From DASRTE01 sp035316885 (GTDB taxonomy: Bacteria > Actinomycetota > Actinomycetes > Jiangellales > Jiangellaceae), in NCBI GenBank assembly GCA_035316885.1, contig DATHII010000357.1, positions 1 through 35,002 on the forward strand: DNA of 35,002 nt, written 5' to 3'. Positions 26,889-33,995 of this stretch are shown here, in pieces. The notes below the pieces were generated by a model that worked only from the letters and a program-made list of their open reading frames with translations, made no database searches and was not told where the DNA came from. Both the position numbers and the translations under genes were made by a program. Position 1 is the first letter of the stretch, and each line of letters opens with the position of its first letter.

Positions 26889-27983
26889 TCAGGCGTCGAG
26901 GACCAGCAGGTCCTTGGTCGTGGTCGTGAGCAGCTCCGGGCCGCCGGCTTCGCGGACGACGAGAGTGTCCTCGATCCGGACGCCACCGCGCCCCGGCAGG
27001 TAGATGCCGGGCTCGACGGTCACGGGCATGCGATCGGCCAGTGTACCCGTCGCCGAGTACCCGAGCGTCGGTGCCTCGTGGATCTCCAGCCCCACCCCGT
27101 GACCGGTACCGTGCCCGAAGTGCTCGCCGTGGCCGGCCGCGTCGATCAGCTCGCGGGATGCCCGATCGACGGCTATGCATTCGGTGCCGACGGCGAGCGC
27201 CTTGCGCCCGGCTCGCTGCGCCTCGGCCACGAGTTCGTAGATCTCACGCTGCCATGCTGCCGGTTCGGCGCCCACGACCGAGGTCCGCGTGCAGTCGGCG
27301 TGGTAGCCCTGGTAGACCGCACCGAAATCGATCTTGAGGAGGTCGCCGGCCTCGACAATCCGACCGGTGGGGCTGTGGTGTGGGACGGCGCTGTTCGGAC
27401 CGGACGCGACGATCGTCTCGAAGGCGAGACCGTCGGCGCCGTGCTGGTACATCCTGGCTTCGAGGTCTCGCGCGATCTCCTTCTCGCTGCGTCCGGCGAA
27501 TCCGCCGGCCGCATAGAGGTCCTCCAGCGCTCGGCACGAGACCGCGCAGGCTTCGCGGAGCAGCGCGAGCTCGTCGTCGTCCTTCACGGCACGCTGTGCC
27601 TCGACCGCCTGTCCCAGGTGCAGCAGCTCGGCCTCGTCCGCAGCACCATGGATGGCATCGGCCAGGGCGAGTGTCACATCGTGCTCCTCGAGAGCCAGGC
27701 GTACCGGTCCGTCCGCCGCCGCCCGCGTGGCAAGCGCCGTCGCGACTGCCCGGTCTTTGACGATCTCGATGTCCGGCGCCGATCGGGCGGCAGCAGTCGT
27801 GTACCGACCGTCGGTGGCGAGCACCGCACTGCCGTCCGCCCCGACGAGGACCGCCGCATTGCTGCTGGCCAGGCCGGTGAGGTAACGGACGTTGACGAGC
27901 CGGGTGATCAGGGCGACGTCGGCGCCACTCTCGGCGACGGTGGCCGCCAGACGGGCCCGGCGCGCGGCGTGCTCAGAAGGCAT
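26889..27983 (-). CDS. pepP: Xaa-Pro aminopeptidase (M24 family)
   Basis: The 364-residue protein has a creatinase N-terminal domain (about 1-130) and a pita-bread metallopeptidase domain. Metal-binding residues can be seen in order: D in LLKIDFGAVYQG, D in HADCTRT, H in FGHGTGHGVGLEIHE, E in VTVEPGIY and E in VRIEDTLVV. It removes N-terminal residues before proline. Its place next to efp, which helps ribosomes past prolines, is conserved in many bacteria. The ATG at 27983 has no Shine-Dalgarno sequence but follows TAGGGT (27991-27996) by seven bases, which suggests a leaderless transcript. Confidence 0.93.
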   Translation of the reverse strand: MPSEHAARRARLAATVAESGADVALITRLVNVRYLTGLASSNAAVLVGADGSAVLATDGRYTTAAARSAPDIEIVKDRAVATALATRAAADGPVRLALEEHDVTLALADAIHGAADEAELLHLGQAVEAQRAVKDDDELALLREACAVSCRALEDLYAAGGFAGRSEKEIARDLEARMYQHGADGLAFETIVASGPNSAVPHHSPTGRIVEAGDLLKIDFGAVYQGYHADCTRTSVVGAEPAAWQREIYELVAEAQRAGRKALAVGTECIAVDRASRELIDAAGHGEHFGHGTGHGVGLEIHEAPTLGYSATGTLADRMPVTVEPGIYLPGRGGVRIEDTLVVREAGGPELLTTTTKDLLVLDA

Positions 27984-27990
27984 GGCGCCG

Positions 27991-27996
27991 ACCCTA
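27991..27996 (-). promoter_or_regulatory. -10 element of a probable leaderless pepP-efp-nusB promoter
   Basis: TAGGGT on the minus strand lies seven bases before the pepP ATG, at the distance seen in leaderless actinobacterial genes. No clear -35 is seen. The 16-bp palindrome at 28055-28070 lies about 70-85 bp upstream of the predicted transcription start. Confidence 0.45.
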
Positions 27997-28054
27997 TCCC
28001 CGCGTCACGATGTGCACGCTCGTCCGACATGGGCCCTTGTCAGCCCGGGCGGTC

Positions 28055-28070
28055 GGCCAATGCATTGGCC
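28055..28070. promoter_or_regulatory. Perfect 16-bp palindrome GGCCAATGCATTGGCC, possible operator
   Basis: The 16 bases are identical on both strands. The site lies in the divergent gap between pepP and the unknown gene at 28087, just before that gene's likely ribosome-binding site (GAGG near 28073). It could be a dimeric regulator site for the plus-strand gene or for pepP. As RNA it would form an 8-bp hairpin with no loop, so DNA binding is the likelier role. Confidence 0.5.
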
Positions 28071-28086
28071 AACGAGGTCCTCGACG

Positions 28087-28428
28087 ATGCCTCGAATGGC
28101 CTTCGATGCGTTCGAGCCGGCCCGGCTCGCGATGGGCGACACCGTCCGGTACGCCGACCGCGCGCGGTTGATCGAGATGCAGCCGTGGCGAGACCTGTGC
28201 TTGAGTGGCTACCTGCTGGCCAGTCCGGGTGTGGAGTTCCTCGCCCTGCAGCCGGAGGCGGGACCGTTCACGGTGGACGCTCGAGCCGGGCACGTACTCG
28301 TCGAGTGGTTCGCCGTGAACACCCGCACCACTGTGCAGGGCAAGGACGTCAAGCCCGCGCATCCCCTGACACGAGTCGCCGCTGAACGCTGGCCCTCGGC
28401 CGTGAACTGCCAGGCCCAGGCCCGGTGA
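28087..28428 (+). CDS. Hypothetical protein of 113 residues
   Basis: I do not recognise this protein. It has no signal peptide, membrane helix or obvious enzyme motif. The middle, DTVRYADRARLIEMQPWRDLCLSGYLL (quoted in part: ARLIEMQPWRDLC), reads as a folded alpha/beta domain, and HVLVEWFAVNTRTT as a beta strand pair. The ATG at 28087 has GAGG about nine bases upstream. It is on the opposite strand from pepP and aroQ, and with the CPCC gene it breaks a block that is continuous in streptomycetes. Codon use looks like ordinary high-GC coding sequence, so I think it is real; its function is unknown. Confidence 0.55.
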   Translation: MPRMAFDAFEPARLAMGDTVRYADRARLIEMQPWRDLCLSGYLLASPGVEFLALQPEAGPFTVDARAGHVLVEWFAVNTRTTVQGKDVKPAHPLTRVAAERWPSAVNCQAQAR

Positions 28429-28622
28429 CTGCCGTCGTCGTCCGGTCGGGTCATGATAGAGGTGCAGTGCGTGACGGTGGGCGGTGCGATCATGGCTTAT
28501 GTGGCATATCGTCGCGCGGCTGGTGACGGGTGCATCGTCGACGGTCCGCCAGCGGCGTTCGGGCAGGGTCGACTGCAGACGCCCTGCACTACTGCGCATT
28601 GCCGAATGGGGCGCCGAGTGCA
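28429..28622 (+). other. 194-bp intergenic stretch with a doubtful 57-codon reading frame
   Basis: Between the unknown gene and the CPCC gene there is an open frame from ATG 28453 (or 28492) to a TGA at 28624-28626 that overlaps the CPCC ATG as ATGA. The predicted peptide resembles nothing I know. Its third-position GC is lower than that of its neighbours, with codons such as ATA, TAT, GCT, CGA and ACT. It may be a leader peptide, a small uncharacterised protein or chance. A TAGAGG near 28457 could be part of a promoter, but this is weak. I see no terminator. Confidence 0.25.
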
Positions 28623-29081
28623 ATGACCTGGGGTGTGCCGGACGGCGACCCGTGGGCGACGACCTGTGCACGGCGGGCAGCATCCGCAAAGCTGCACGCG
28701 GAAGGTGCACTCCACGAGGTGCCGTGCCCGGCCTGCGGGTATCCCACCCTGACCGAGCGGGGCGGGAACCACATCTGCGTGGTCTGTCACTGGCAGGACG
28801 ATGACTCGACACGCGACCAGCCCGACCGTCCCAGCGCACTCAACCACGGTCTTACCCTGCGGCAGGCCGCCGCCCACATCGTCGAGACCGGCGTCTACGC
28901 CTCGCCGCGCTGGGCATGGACCGCCCCCGAGTACTTCACTCCCCGTACCCACGCGGCCCGCGCCCAGCTCGTAGCGGCCTACGAGCGGCTGATGATTCAC
29001 CCGCGGGACGCCCTAGCCCGCAAGGACGTGCATGACGGGCGCTCCAACCTCATGTACGCCATCGTGAACGCGATGCGATGA
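28623..29081 (+). CDS. CPCC-type cysteine-rich small protein
   Basis: The 152-residue protein has a Cys-rich CPCC-like domain at about 33-95. It has C35-x2-C38 in CPACGYPTL and C52-x2-C55 in ICVVCHWQDD, then DDSTRDQPD and ALNHGLTLRQA. This is the pattern of PF14206, where the cysteines probably bind zinc. The rest is a helical tail with no motif. The family is of unknown function and is often found in accessory or polymorphic-toxin-like regions. The start is uncertain: the ATG at 28623 has only a weak upstream Shine-Dalgarno, and a GTG at 28530 would add 31 residues without similarity. It converges on aroQ with a 31-bp gap. Confidence 0.7.
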   Translation: MTWGVPDGDPWATTCARRAASAKLHAEGALHEVPCPACGYPTLTERGGNHICVVCHWQDDDSTRDQPDRPSALNHGLTLRQAAAHIVETGVYASPRWAWTAPEYFTPRTHAARAQLVAAYERLMIHPRDALARKDVHDGRSNLMYAIVNAMR

Positions 29082-29112
29082 CACAGCGCTCCCGCGAACG
29101 TCCGTTTGATCG

Positions 29113-29544
29113 TCAGGCACCCCTGGCGAGTGCGTGCAACGCCAGGACGTAGGAGTCGATGCCGAAGCCAGCGATCGTGCCGGTCGCCACGCCCGCCACG
29201 ACGCTGGTGTGCCGGAACTCCTCGCGGGCGGCCGGGTTGCTGATGTGCACCTCGACCAGCGGCGCCGTCAGCTGGGCGCAGGCGTCGCGCAGCGCGTACG
29301 AGTAGTGCGTGAACGCCGCCGGGTTCAGCACCACCGGCACGTTGCCGTCGGCGGCCCCGTGCAGCCAGCTCACCAGCTCGGCCTCGTCGTCGGTCTGACG
29401 GACCTCGACGTCGAGCCCCAGCTCGGCTCCGGCCTCGCGGCACGCCGCGACCAGGTCGTCGTGGGACACCGACCCGTACACCTCCGGCTCGCGTGAACCC
29501 AACCGGCCCATGTTGGGTCCGTTGAGGACGAGCACACGCGTCAT
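29113..29544 (-). CDS. aroQ: 3-Dehydroquinate dehydratase, type II
   Basis: The 143-residue enzyme converts 3-dehydroquinate to 3-dehydroshikimate. It has NGPNMGRLGSREPEVYG near the N-terminus, with the flexible active-site loop Arg and Tyr. It also has LNPAAFTHYSYALRDA and the substrate-binding EVHISNP. The NGPN-x-GRLG form is the one seen in mycobacteria. The ATG at 29544 was preferred because GGAGG lies five bases upstream; the GTG at 29556 is too early for that site. It follows aroB after a 71-bp gap containing strong inverted repeats. Confidence 0.94.
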   Translation of the reverse strand: MTRVLVLNGPNMGRLGSREPEVYGSVSHDDLVAACREAGAELGLDVEVRQTDDEAELVSWLHGAADGNVPVVLNPAAFTHYSYALRDACAQLTAPLVEVHISNPAAREEFRHTSVVAGVATGTIAGFGIDSYVLALHALARGA

Positions 29545-29562
29545 CGGGTCCTCCACCCACCC

Positions 29563-29619
29563 AGTCCGGTGATCATCGGCACTTCAGGCCCCCACGGGCA
29601 CCGGACTGCCGATGATCAC
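29563..29619 (-). repeat. Crossing inverted repeats between aroB and aroQ
   Basis: GTGATCATCGGCA at 29569-29581 is a perfect 13-bp complement to TGCCGATGATCAC at 29607-29619, with a 25-nt loop. In addition AGTCCGGTG at 29563-29571 pairs perfectly with CACCGGACT at 29599-29607. The two pairs share bases and cross each other, so the RNA could switch between two hairpins or form a pseudoknot. The right arm includes the aroB stop codon. The aroQ ATG starts 19 bases beyond the left arm, and its GGAGG only about nine. There is no U run, so it is not a classical terminator; an RNA processing, attenuation or protein-binding role is possible. Confidence 0.7.
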
Positions 29620-30698
29620 TGGGAGATCTGCGCATACGCCGCCGCCAGCAGCTGCGGGTCCGGCGCCTCCAGGATGCCGGGCTTTGCCAGACCGTCGAGC
29701 ACGACGAAACGCAGCCGGTTTCCACGGGCCTTCTTGTCCACCTTCATGGCCTCCAGCAGCTGCGGCCATGCCGCCGGGTCGTAGGTCGTCGGCAGGCCGA
29801 GCGACTCGAGGACGGCACGATGCCGGTTGGTCGTCTCATCGTCCAGCCGGCCGGCCAGTCGGCCGAGCTCGGCGGCGAACACCATGCCGATGGAGATGGC
29901 CGCGCCGTGCCGCCAACGGAACCGCTCGACCTTCTCGATTGCGTGTCCGAGCGTATGCCCGTAGTTGAGTACCTCCCGGAGCCCTGTCTCCCGCAGGTCG
30001 CGCGAGACGACGTCGGCCTTCACCCGCACCGAACGCTCGACCAGCTCACGAACGTGTGGCCCGTCCGGCATCGCGGCAGCGGCGGGGTCGTCCTCGACGA
30101 CCTGCAGGATCGACGGGTCGGCGATGAACCCGCACTTGACCACCTCGGCGAGGCCGGCCACGTACTCGTGCGGCGGCAGGGTCTCGAGCACCGAAAGGTC
30201 GCACAGGACCCCGGATGGTGGATGGAATGCGCCGACGAGGTTCTTGCCCTCGCCGGTGTTGATACCGGTCTTTCCGCCCACGGCGGCGTCCACCATCCCG
30301 AGCACGGTGGTCGGTACGAGGACGACACGAACCCCGCGCAACCAGGTGGCGGCGACGAAGCCGGCCAGATCGGTCGTCGCACCCCCGCCGACTCCCACGA
30401 TCGCGTCGGAGCGGGTCAGCCCGATGCGACCCAGAACGGACCAGCAGAACGCGGCGACCTCGGCGGTCTTCGCGTCCTCAGCGTCGGGCACCTCGATCAC
30501 GTGGGCGTCCATTCCCTGGGCAGCGAGGTCGTCCCGGATGGCTTCGCCCGCGCTGTGCAGAGCCCTGGGATGGATGACTGCGACCTTCGCGACACCGTCG
30601 CCGAGCATCCCCCGCAGGTCGCCGAGCAGGTTGTGGCCGACCACGACGTCGTAGGGACGGTCGCCGCCGACGGCGATCCGGGTCGGCTCAGGAGACAC
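29616..30698 (-). CDS. aroB: 3-Dehydroquinate synthase
   Basis: The 360-residue NAD+- and metal-dependent enzyme makes 3-dehydroquinate, the second step of the shikimate pathway. NAD binding is at GVGGGATTD (102-110). The metal ligands are E185 (AGLAEVVK), H248 and H252 (NYGHTLGHA). The segment GGKTGINTGEGKNLVGAFHPP (quoted positions 141-161) is intact. The GTG at 30698 overlaps the end of aroK by 11 bp, longer than the usual four-base overlaps here. Confidence 0.96.
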   Translation of the reverse strand: MSPEPTRIAVGGDRPYDVVVGHNLLGDLRGMLGDGVAKVAVIHPRALHSAGEAIRDDLAAQGMDAHVIEVPDAEDAKTAEVAAFCWSVLGRIGLTRSDAIVGVGGGATTDLAGFVAATWLRGVRVVLVPTTVLGMVDAAVGGKTGINTGEGKNLVGAFHPPSGVLCDLSVLETLPPHEYVAGLAEVVKCGFIADPSILQVVEDDPAAAAMPDGPHVRELVERSVRVKADVVSRDLRETGLREVLNYGHTLGHAIEKVERFRWRHGAAISIGMVFAAELGRLAGRLDDETTNRHRAVLESLGLPTTYDPAAWPQLLEAMKVDKKARGNRLRFVVLDGLAKPGILEAPDPQLLAAAYAQISQ

Positions 30699-31188
30699 CG
30701 GTCAACACCTCGGCCACGACCTCGTCCGGTGTCCGGCCAGCGGTGTCGACGGTCAGCGTCGCGACCTCCGTGTAGAGCGGTCGCCGCTCGTCGAGGAGGC
30801 GCTTGAGCTGGGCGCGTGGGTTTGCGATCAGCAACGGTCGGTCGCGGTTCAAGCCGACCCGGCTCGCCGCGTCGGCCAGCCCGACGTCGAGGAAGACGAC
30901 CAGGTGCCCCCCGAGCACTGCTCGCGTCCGAGGATCGGTGACCGCTCCCCCACCCAGCGCGAGGACGCCGTCGTGGGCGTTGAGCGCTGCGGCGACGGCG
31001 ACGCGCTCGAGCGCACGGAAAGCCGGCTCGCCGTCCTCGAGGAAGATGTCGCTGATCGACTTCCCGGCAGCAACCTCGACGTCGTCATCGGTATCGCGGA
31101 ACGCGACGCCGATCCGGCCTGCCACCAACCGTCCGACCGTGGTCTTCCCTGCGCCGGGCGCTCCGACCAGCACGACCCGTGGGCTCAC
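30688..31188 (-). CDS. aroK: Shikimate kinase
   Basis: The 166-residue kinase phosphorylates shikimate at the 3-hydroxyl. Walker A is GAPGAGKTT (9-17). D34 in FRDTDDDVE, with the Arg of FRALER, binds shikimate. The GGGAV motif (79-83) is present, and the lid has LNRDRPLL. The GTG start overlaps the aroC stop (GTGA) and the gene end overlaps aroB by 11 bp, so the aroC-aroK-aroB order is translationally linked. Confidence 0.96.
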   Translation of the reverse strand: MSPRVVLVGAPGAGKTTVGRLVAGRIGVAFRDTDDDVEVAAGKSISDIFLEDGEPAFRALERVAVAAALNAHDGVLALGGGAVTDPRTRAVLGGHLVVFLDVGLADAASRVGLNRDRPLLIANPRAQLKRLLDERRPLYTEVATLTVDTAGRTPDEVVAEVLTGVS

Positions 31189-32375
31189 CGCACGGCCAGG
31201 ACGCCTGGCAGCGCATCCAGGTATGCGCCGTGGTTGCGTGCCGTCTCGGTGACGGAGTCGCCGCCGAACTTCTCCAGAGCGGCGTCGGCCAGCACCAGCG
31301 CGACCATCGCCTCGGCGACGACACCAGCGGCCGGCACGGCACAGACGTCGGAGCGCTGGTGGTGCGCCGTGGCGGCCTCGCCGGTCGCGGTGTCGACGGT
31401 CCGCAGTGCACGCGGCACGGTCGAGATCGGCTTCATCGCCGCCCGGACCCGCAGCGGCTCCCCGGTGGACATGCCGCCCTCGGTACCTCCCGAGCGCGCC
31501 GACGTCCGCCGGACGCCCTGACCGGTGGGCACGATCTCGTCGTGCGCAGCGGATCCGCGGCTGCGCGCGATCGCGAAGCCATCTCCCACCTCGACCCCCT
31601 TGATCGCCTGGATGCCCATCAGCGCACCCGCCAGGCGGGCGTCAAGCCGGCGGTCCCAGTGCACGTGGCTGCCCAGCCCGGGTGGCAGCCCATAGGCCAG
31701 CACCTCGACCACGCCGCCCAGCGTGTCACCGTCGGTATGCGCAGCGTCGACCTCGGCCACCATCGCGGCGCTCGTGGCGGCATCGAAGCACCGCAGTGGG
31801 TCGGCGTCGAGGGCCGGCACATCGTCGGGCCCAGGCAAGGTGCCGCCCGGCGTTGCCACGCTGCCCAGATCGACGGTGTGGCCGACCAGCCGGATGCCGT
31901 ACGCCTGCCGCAGGAACGCCGACGCGACTGCGCCGAGGGCCACCCGGGCCGCTGTCTCGCGGGCGCTGGCGCGCTCGAGAACCGGACGGGCTTCGTCGAA
32001 GCCGTACTTCTGCATGCCGACGAGGTCGGCGTGCCCGGGCCGCGGGCGGGTCAGCGGCGCGTTGCGGGCCAGCCCCGCCAGGATCTCGGGGTCGATCGGG
32101 TCGGGCGCCATGACTTCCTGCCACTTGGGCCACTCGGTGTTGGCGACCTCGACGGCGACCGGACCGCCGAGCGTCGACCCGTGCCGCACGCCGCCGAGGA
32201 ACGCGACGTCGTCCTTCTCGAAGGTCATCCGCGCGCCGCGACCGTAGCCCAGCCGTCTGCGCGCGAGAGCCGCGGCGACGTCCTCGGTGGTGACCCGCAC
32301 GCCGGCGGGCAGCCCCTCCAGGATCGCCACCAAGGCGGGCCCGTGCGACTCGCCGGCGGTCAGCCATCGCAGCAT
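31185..32375 (-). CDS. aroC: Chorismate synthase
   Basis: The 396-residue FMNH2-dependent enzyme makes chorismate from EPSP. It starts LRWLTAGESHGPALVAILEG (2-21), which includes the active-site His. It has RRRLGYGRGARMTFE, then RPRPGHADLVGMQKYG, SARETAARVALGAVA and the flavin-site RTSARSGGTEGGMSTG. The ATG at 32375 has GGAAGGA about seven bases upstream. It lies 25 bp after the prepilin peptidase stop and overlaps aroK by four bases. Confidence 0.96.
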   Translation of the reverse strand: MLRWLTAGESHGPALVAILEGLPAGVRVTTEDVAAALARRRLGYGRGARMTFEKDDVAFLGGVRHGSTLGGPVAVEVANTEWPKWQEVMAPDPIDPEILAGLARNAPLTRPRPGHADLVGMQKYGFDEARPVLERASARETAARVALGAVASAFLRQAYGIRLVGHTVDLGSVATPGGTLPGPDDVPALDADPLRCFDAATSAAMVAEVDAAHTDGDTLGGVVEVLAYGLPPGLGSHVHWDRRLDARLAGALMGIQAIKGVEVGDGFAIARSRGSAAHDEIVPTGQGVRRTSARSGGTEGGMSTGEPLRVRAAMKPISTVPRALRTVDTATGEAATAHHQRSDVCAVPAAGVVAEAMVALVLADAALEKFGGDSVTETARNHGAYLDALPGVLAVR

Positions 32376-32400
32376 GCCGGCATCCTTCCACCCTCGGCGA

Positions 32401-33093
32401 TCAGCGGCCGAGGTAGGCGTCGAGCAGGGGGCGACCCCACGCAACGGCGGCGAGGGCACCCAGGAGCATGAACGGTCCGAACGGGATGGCGCTGCGCCGG
32501 CCGGCCCGCCCGGCGAGGACCAGCACCACGCCTGCCAGCCCGCCGAGCAGGAACCCGAGGAACGCGCCGACGACAACCACGCCCCACCCCAGCCAGCCGA
32601 GCACGAGGCCGAGCACCCCGGCCAGCTTGACGTCGCCGAGACCCATGTCGGCCGGGCGCAACCACGCCAGCGCGAAGAACGCGCCGAACATCGCGGCTGC
32701 CGCGAGCCACGCCCGTCCGTACGCACCCCACGCGGCGGACACCGCAGCCGCCACGGCCAACAGCGACCCGCCGCCTATCAGCGCCGCCGCGGAGAGAGGG
32801 TCGGGCACGCGGTGCTCGCGCAGGTCCACGTAGGCCATCGCGACCCCGAGCGCACCGACGAGCAGGTACGCCGGCAGGTCGACGGTCCACCCCAGCGCGC
32901 CGGCCAGGACACCCCACGTGACCCCTGTGGCCACGGCCAACAGTTGGCGCAGCCGTGGCGCCGCGGCCAGTGCGCGGTACGGCGTGCGGACCCGTTCACC
33001 TGCCTCGGGCTCGCGGTCGGGCAAGAGAGCCAGCAGGCGTGGCAGCGCAGCACCCGCCACCAGGCCGAGACCGGCAAGGATCGTAACGGTCAC
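32401..33093 (-). CDS. A24-family prepilin peptidase
   Basis: The 230-residue membrane protein has about seven hydrophobic segments. The two aspartates of the GxGD-type aspartyl protease family are D90 (AMAYVDLREHRVPDPL) and D154 (DMGLGDVKLAG). It would cut prepilin or pseudopilin leaders at the membrane. The N-terminal methyltransferase domain with paired CxxC is absent, so it is a short peptidase-only type, as found beside actinobacterial Tad or competence loci. Nothing pilus-like is nearby; the gene lies inside the shikimate cluster. The GTG start overlaps the aroE stop (GTGA). Confidence 0.88.
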   Translation of the reverse strand: MTVTILAGLGLVAGAALPRLLALLPDREPEAGERVRTPYRALAAAPRLRQLLAVATGVTWGVLAGALGWTVDLPAYLLVGALGVAMAYVDLREHRVPDPLSAAALIGGGSLLAVAAAVSAAWGAYGRAWLAAAAMFGAFFALAWLRPADMGLGDVKLAGVLGLVLGWLGWGVVVVGAFLGFLLGGLAGVVLVLAGRAGRRSAIPFGPFMLLGALAAVAWGRPLLDAYLGR

Positions 33094-33926
33094 GCGCCCT
33101 CCCGGAGGGCATGGCGCAGCACCGACACCGGCACGTCGTGCCCGGTCATCAGCCTGACCTGGCCGGCAGCCTGGTGCACGAGCAGGTCCAGCCCGCTCGC
33201 CACTGCTCCGCGGCCCTCGAGCCACCGCGCCGCGAGCGGCGTCGGCCACGGCGCATAGACCACGTCGAGAAGCAGGCGGCCCGTCGTCGCCGCGCTCGTC
33301 AGCGAGTCGACGACGCCGTCCACAGCACCGGCCGGCGCCGTCTGTACGACCAGTTCGGACACGGTGCATTCCGGCCAGGTCCGCCATGGACGGACCGAGA
33401 CCGCCGTTCCCAGCCGTTCCCCGAGTTCGACCAGGGCGGTGGCTCGGCGCGGCTCGCGGGCGTGGACGTGCACCGCGCGGCCCTCGAGAACCGCGACCGC
33501 TGCGAGCGCGCCGGCGGCGGTGGCTCCGGCGCCCCACATGCACACGGCCGCCACCTGCGGCAGTGCACCGCGCTCGCGCAGCGCCGCCACCATGCCGGGC
33601 ACATCGGTGTTGTCGGCGACCAGGTGCCGGCCCGGTTCGATCAGCAGCGTGTTCGCAGCACCCACCGTGCGGGCCAGGCCGGAGGCCGTGTCGGCCAGCT
33701 CGAGACCCGCACGCTTGAGCGGCATGGTCAGCGACAGGCCGCGCCACTGCGGACCGAGGCGGGCGACGAAACCCGCCAAGCCCGCTTCGTCGACCTCGTG
33801 CGCGGCGTACTCCCAGTCGAGCCCGAGGTGCCGGTACGCCGCGCGGTGCAGCATCGGCGAGAGCGAATGGGCGATCGGCCGGCCCAGCACACCGCAGACG
33901 CGACGGTCCGCCGCTGCGGTGGTCAT
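33090..33926 (-). CDS. aroE: Shikimate dehydrogenase
   Basis: The 278-residue enzyme reduces 3-dehydroshikimate. Substrate-binding residues are S21 and S23 (HSLSP), K71 (LTMPLKRAG) and D108 (ADNTD). The dinucleotide fold is at about 130-160, but the usual GAGGA is GAGAT, in MWGAGATAAGALA. The N-terminus RVCGVLGRPIAHSLSP is standard. The final helices HQAAGQVRLMTG match the family. The ATG at 33926 is 69 bp after the mltG stop; that gap shows no terminator that I can see. It is likely co-transcribed with mltG and the peptidase. Confidence 0.92.
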   Translation of the reverse strand: MTTAAADRRVCGVLGRPIAHSLSPMLHRAAYRHLGLDWEYAAHEVDEAGLAGFVARLGPQWRGLSLTMPLKRAGLELADTASGLARTVGAANTLLIEPGRHLVADNTDVPGMVAALRERGALPQVAAVCMWGAGATAAGALAAVAVLEGRAVHVHAREPRRATALVELGERLGTAVSVRPWRTWPECTVSELVVQTAPAGAVDGVVDSLTSAATTGRLLLDVVYAPWPTPLAARWLEGRGAVASGLDLLVHQAAGQVRLMTGHDVPVSVLRHALREGA

Positions 33927-33995
33927 GAGCAGACAGCCCTCGCGACCTCGCCTGTCGCGTCCGGCGTCACCGGATGGTGGGCCGGCGCGGCCCGG

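Noticed and set aside
29569..29619. Rho-independent terminator between aroB and aroQ
   Set aside because: The stem is strong but has a 25-nt loop and no following U run, and aroQ continues in the same direction.
29820..30806. Plus-strand 328-codon frame opposite aroB and aroK
   Set aside because: It is antisense to two complete shikimate genes, shows no recognisable domain and has shadow-type composition.
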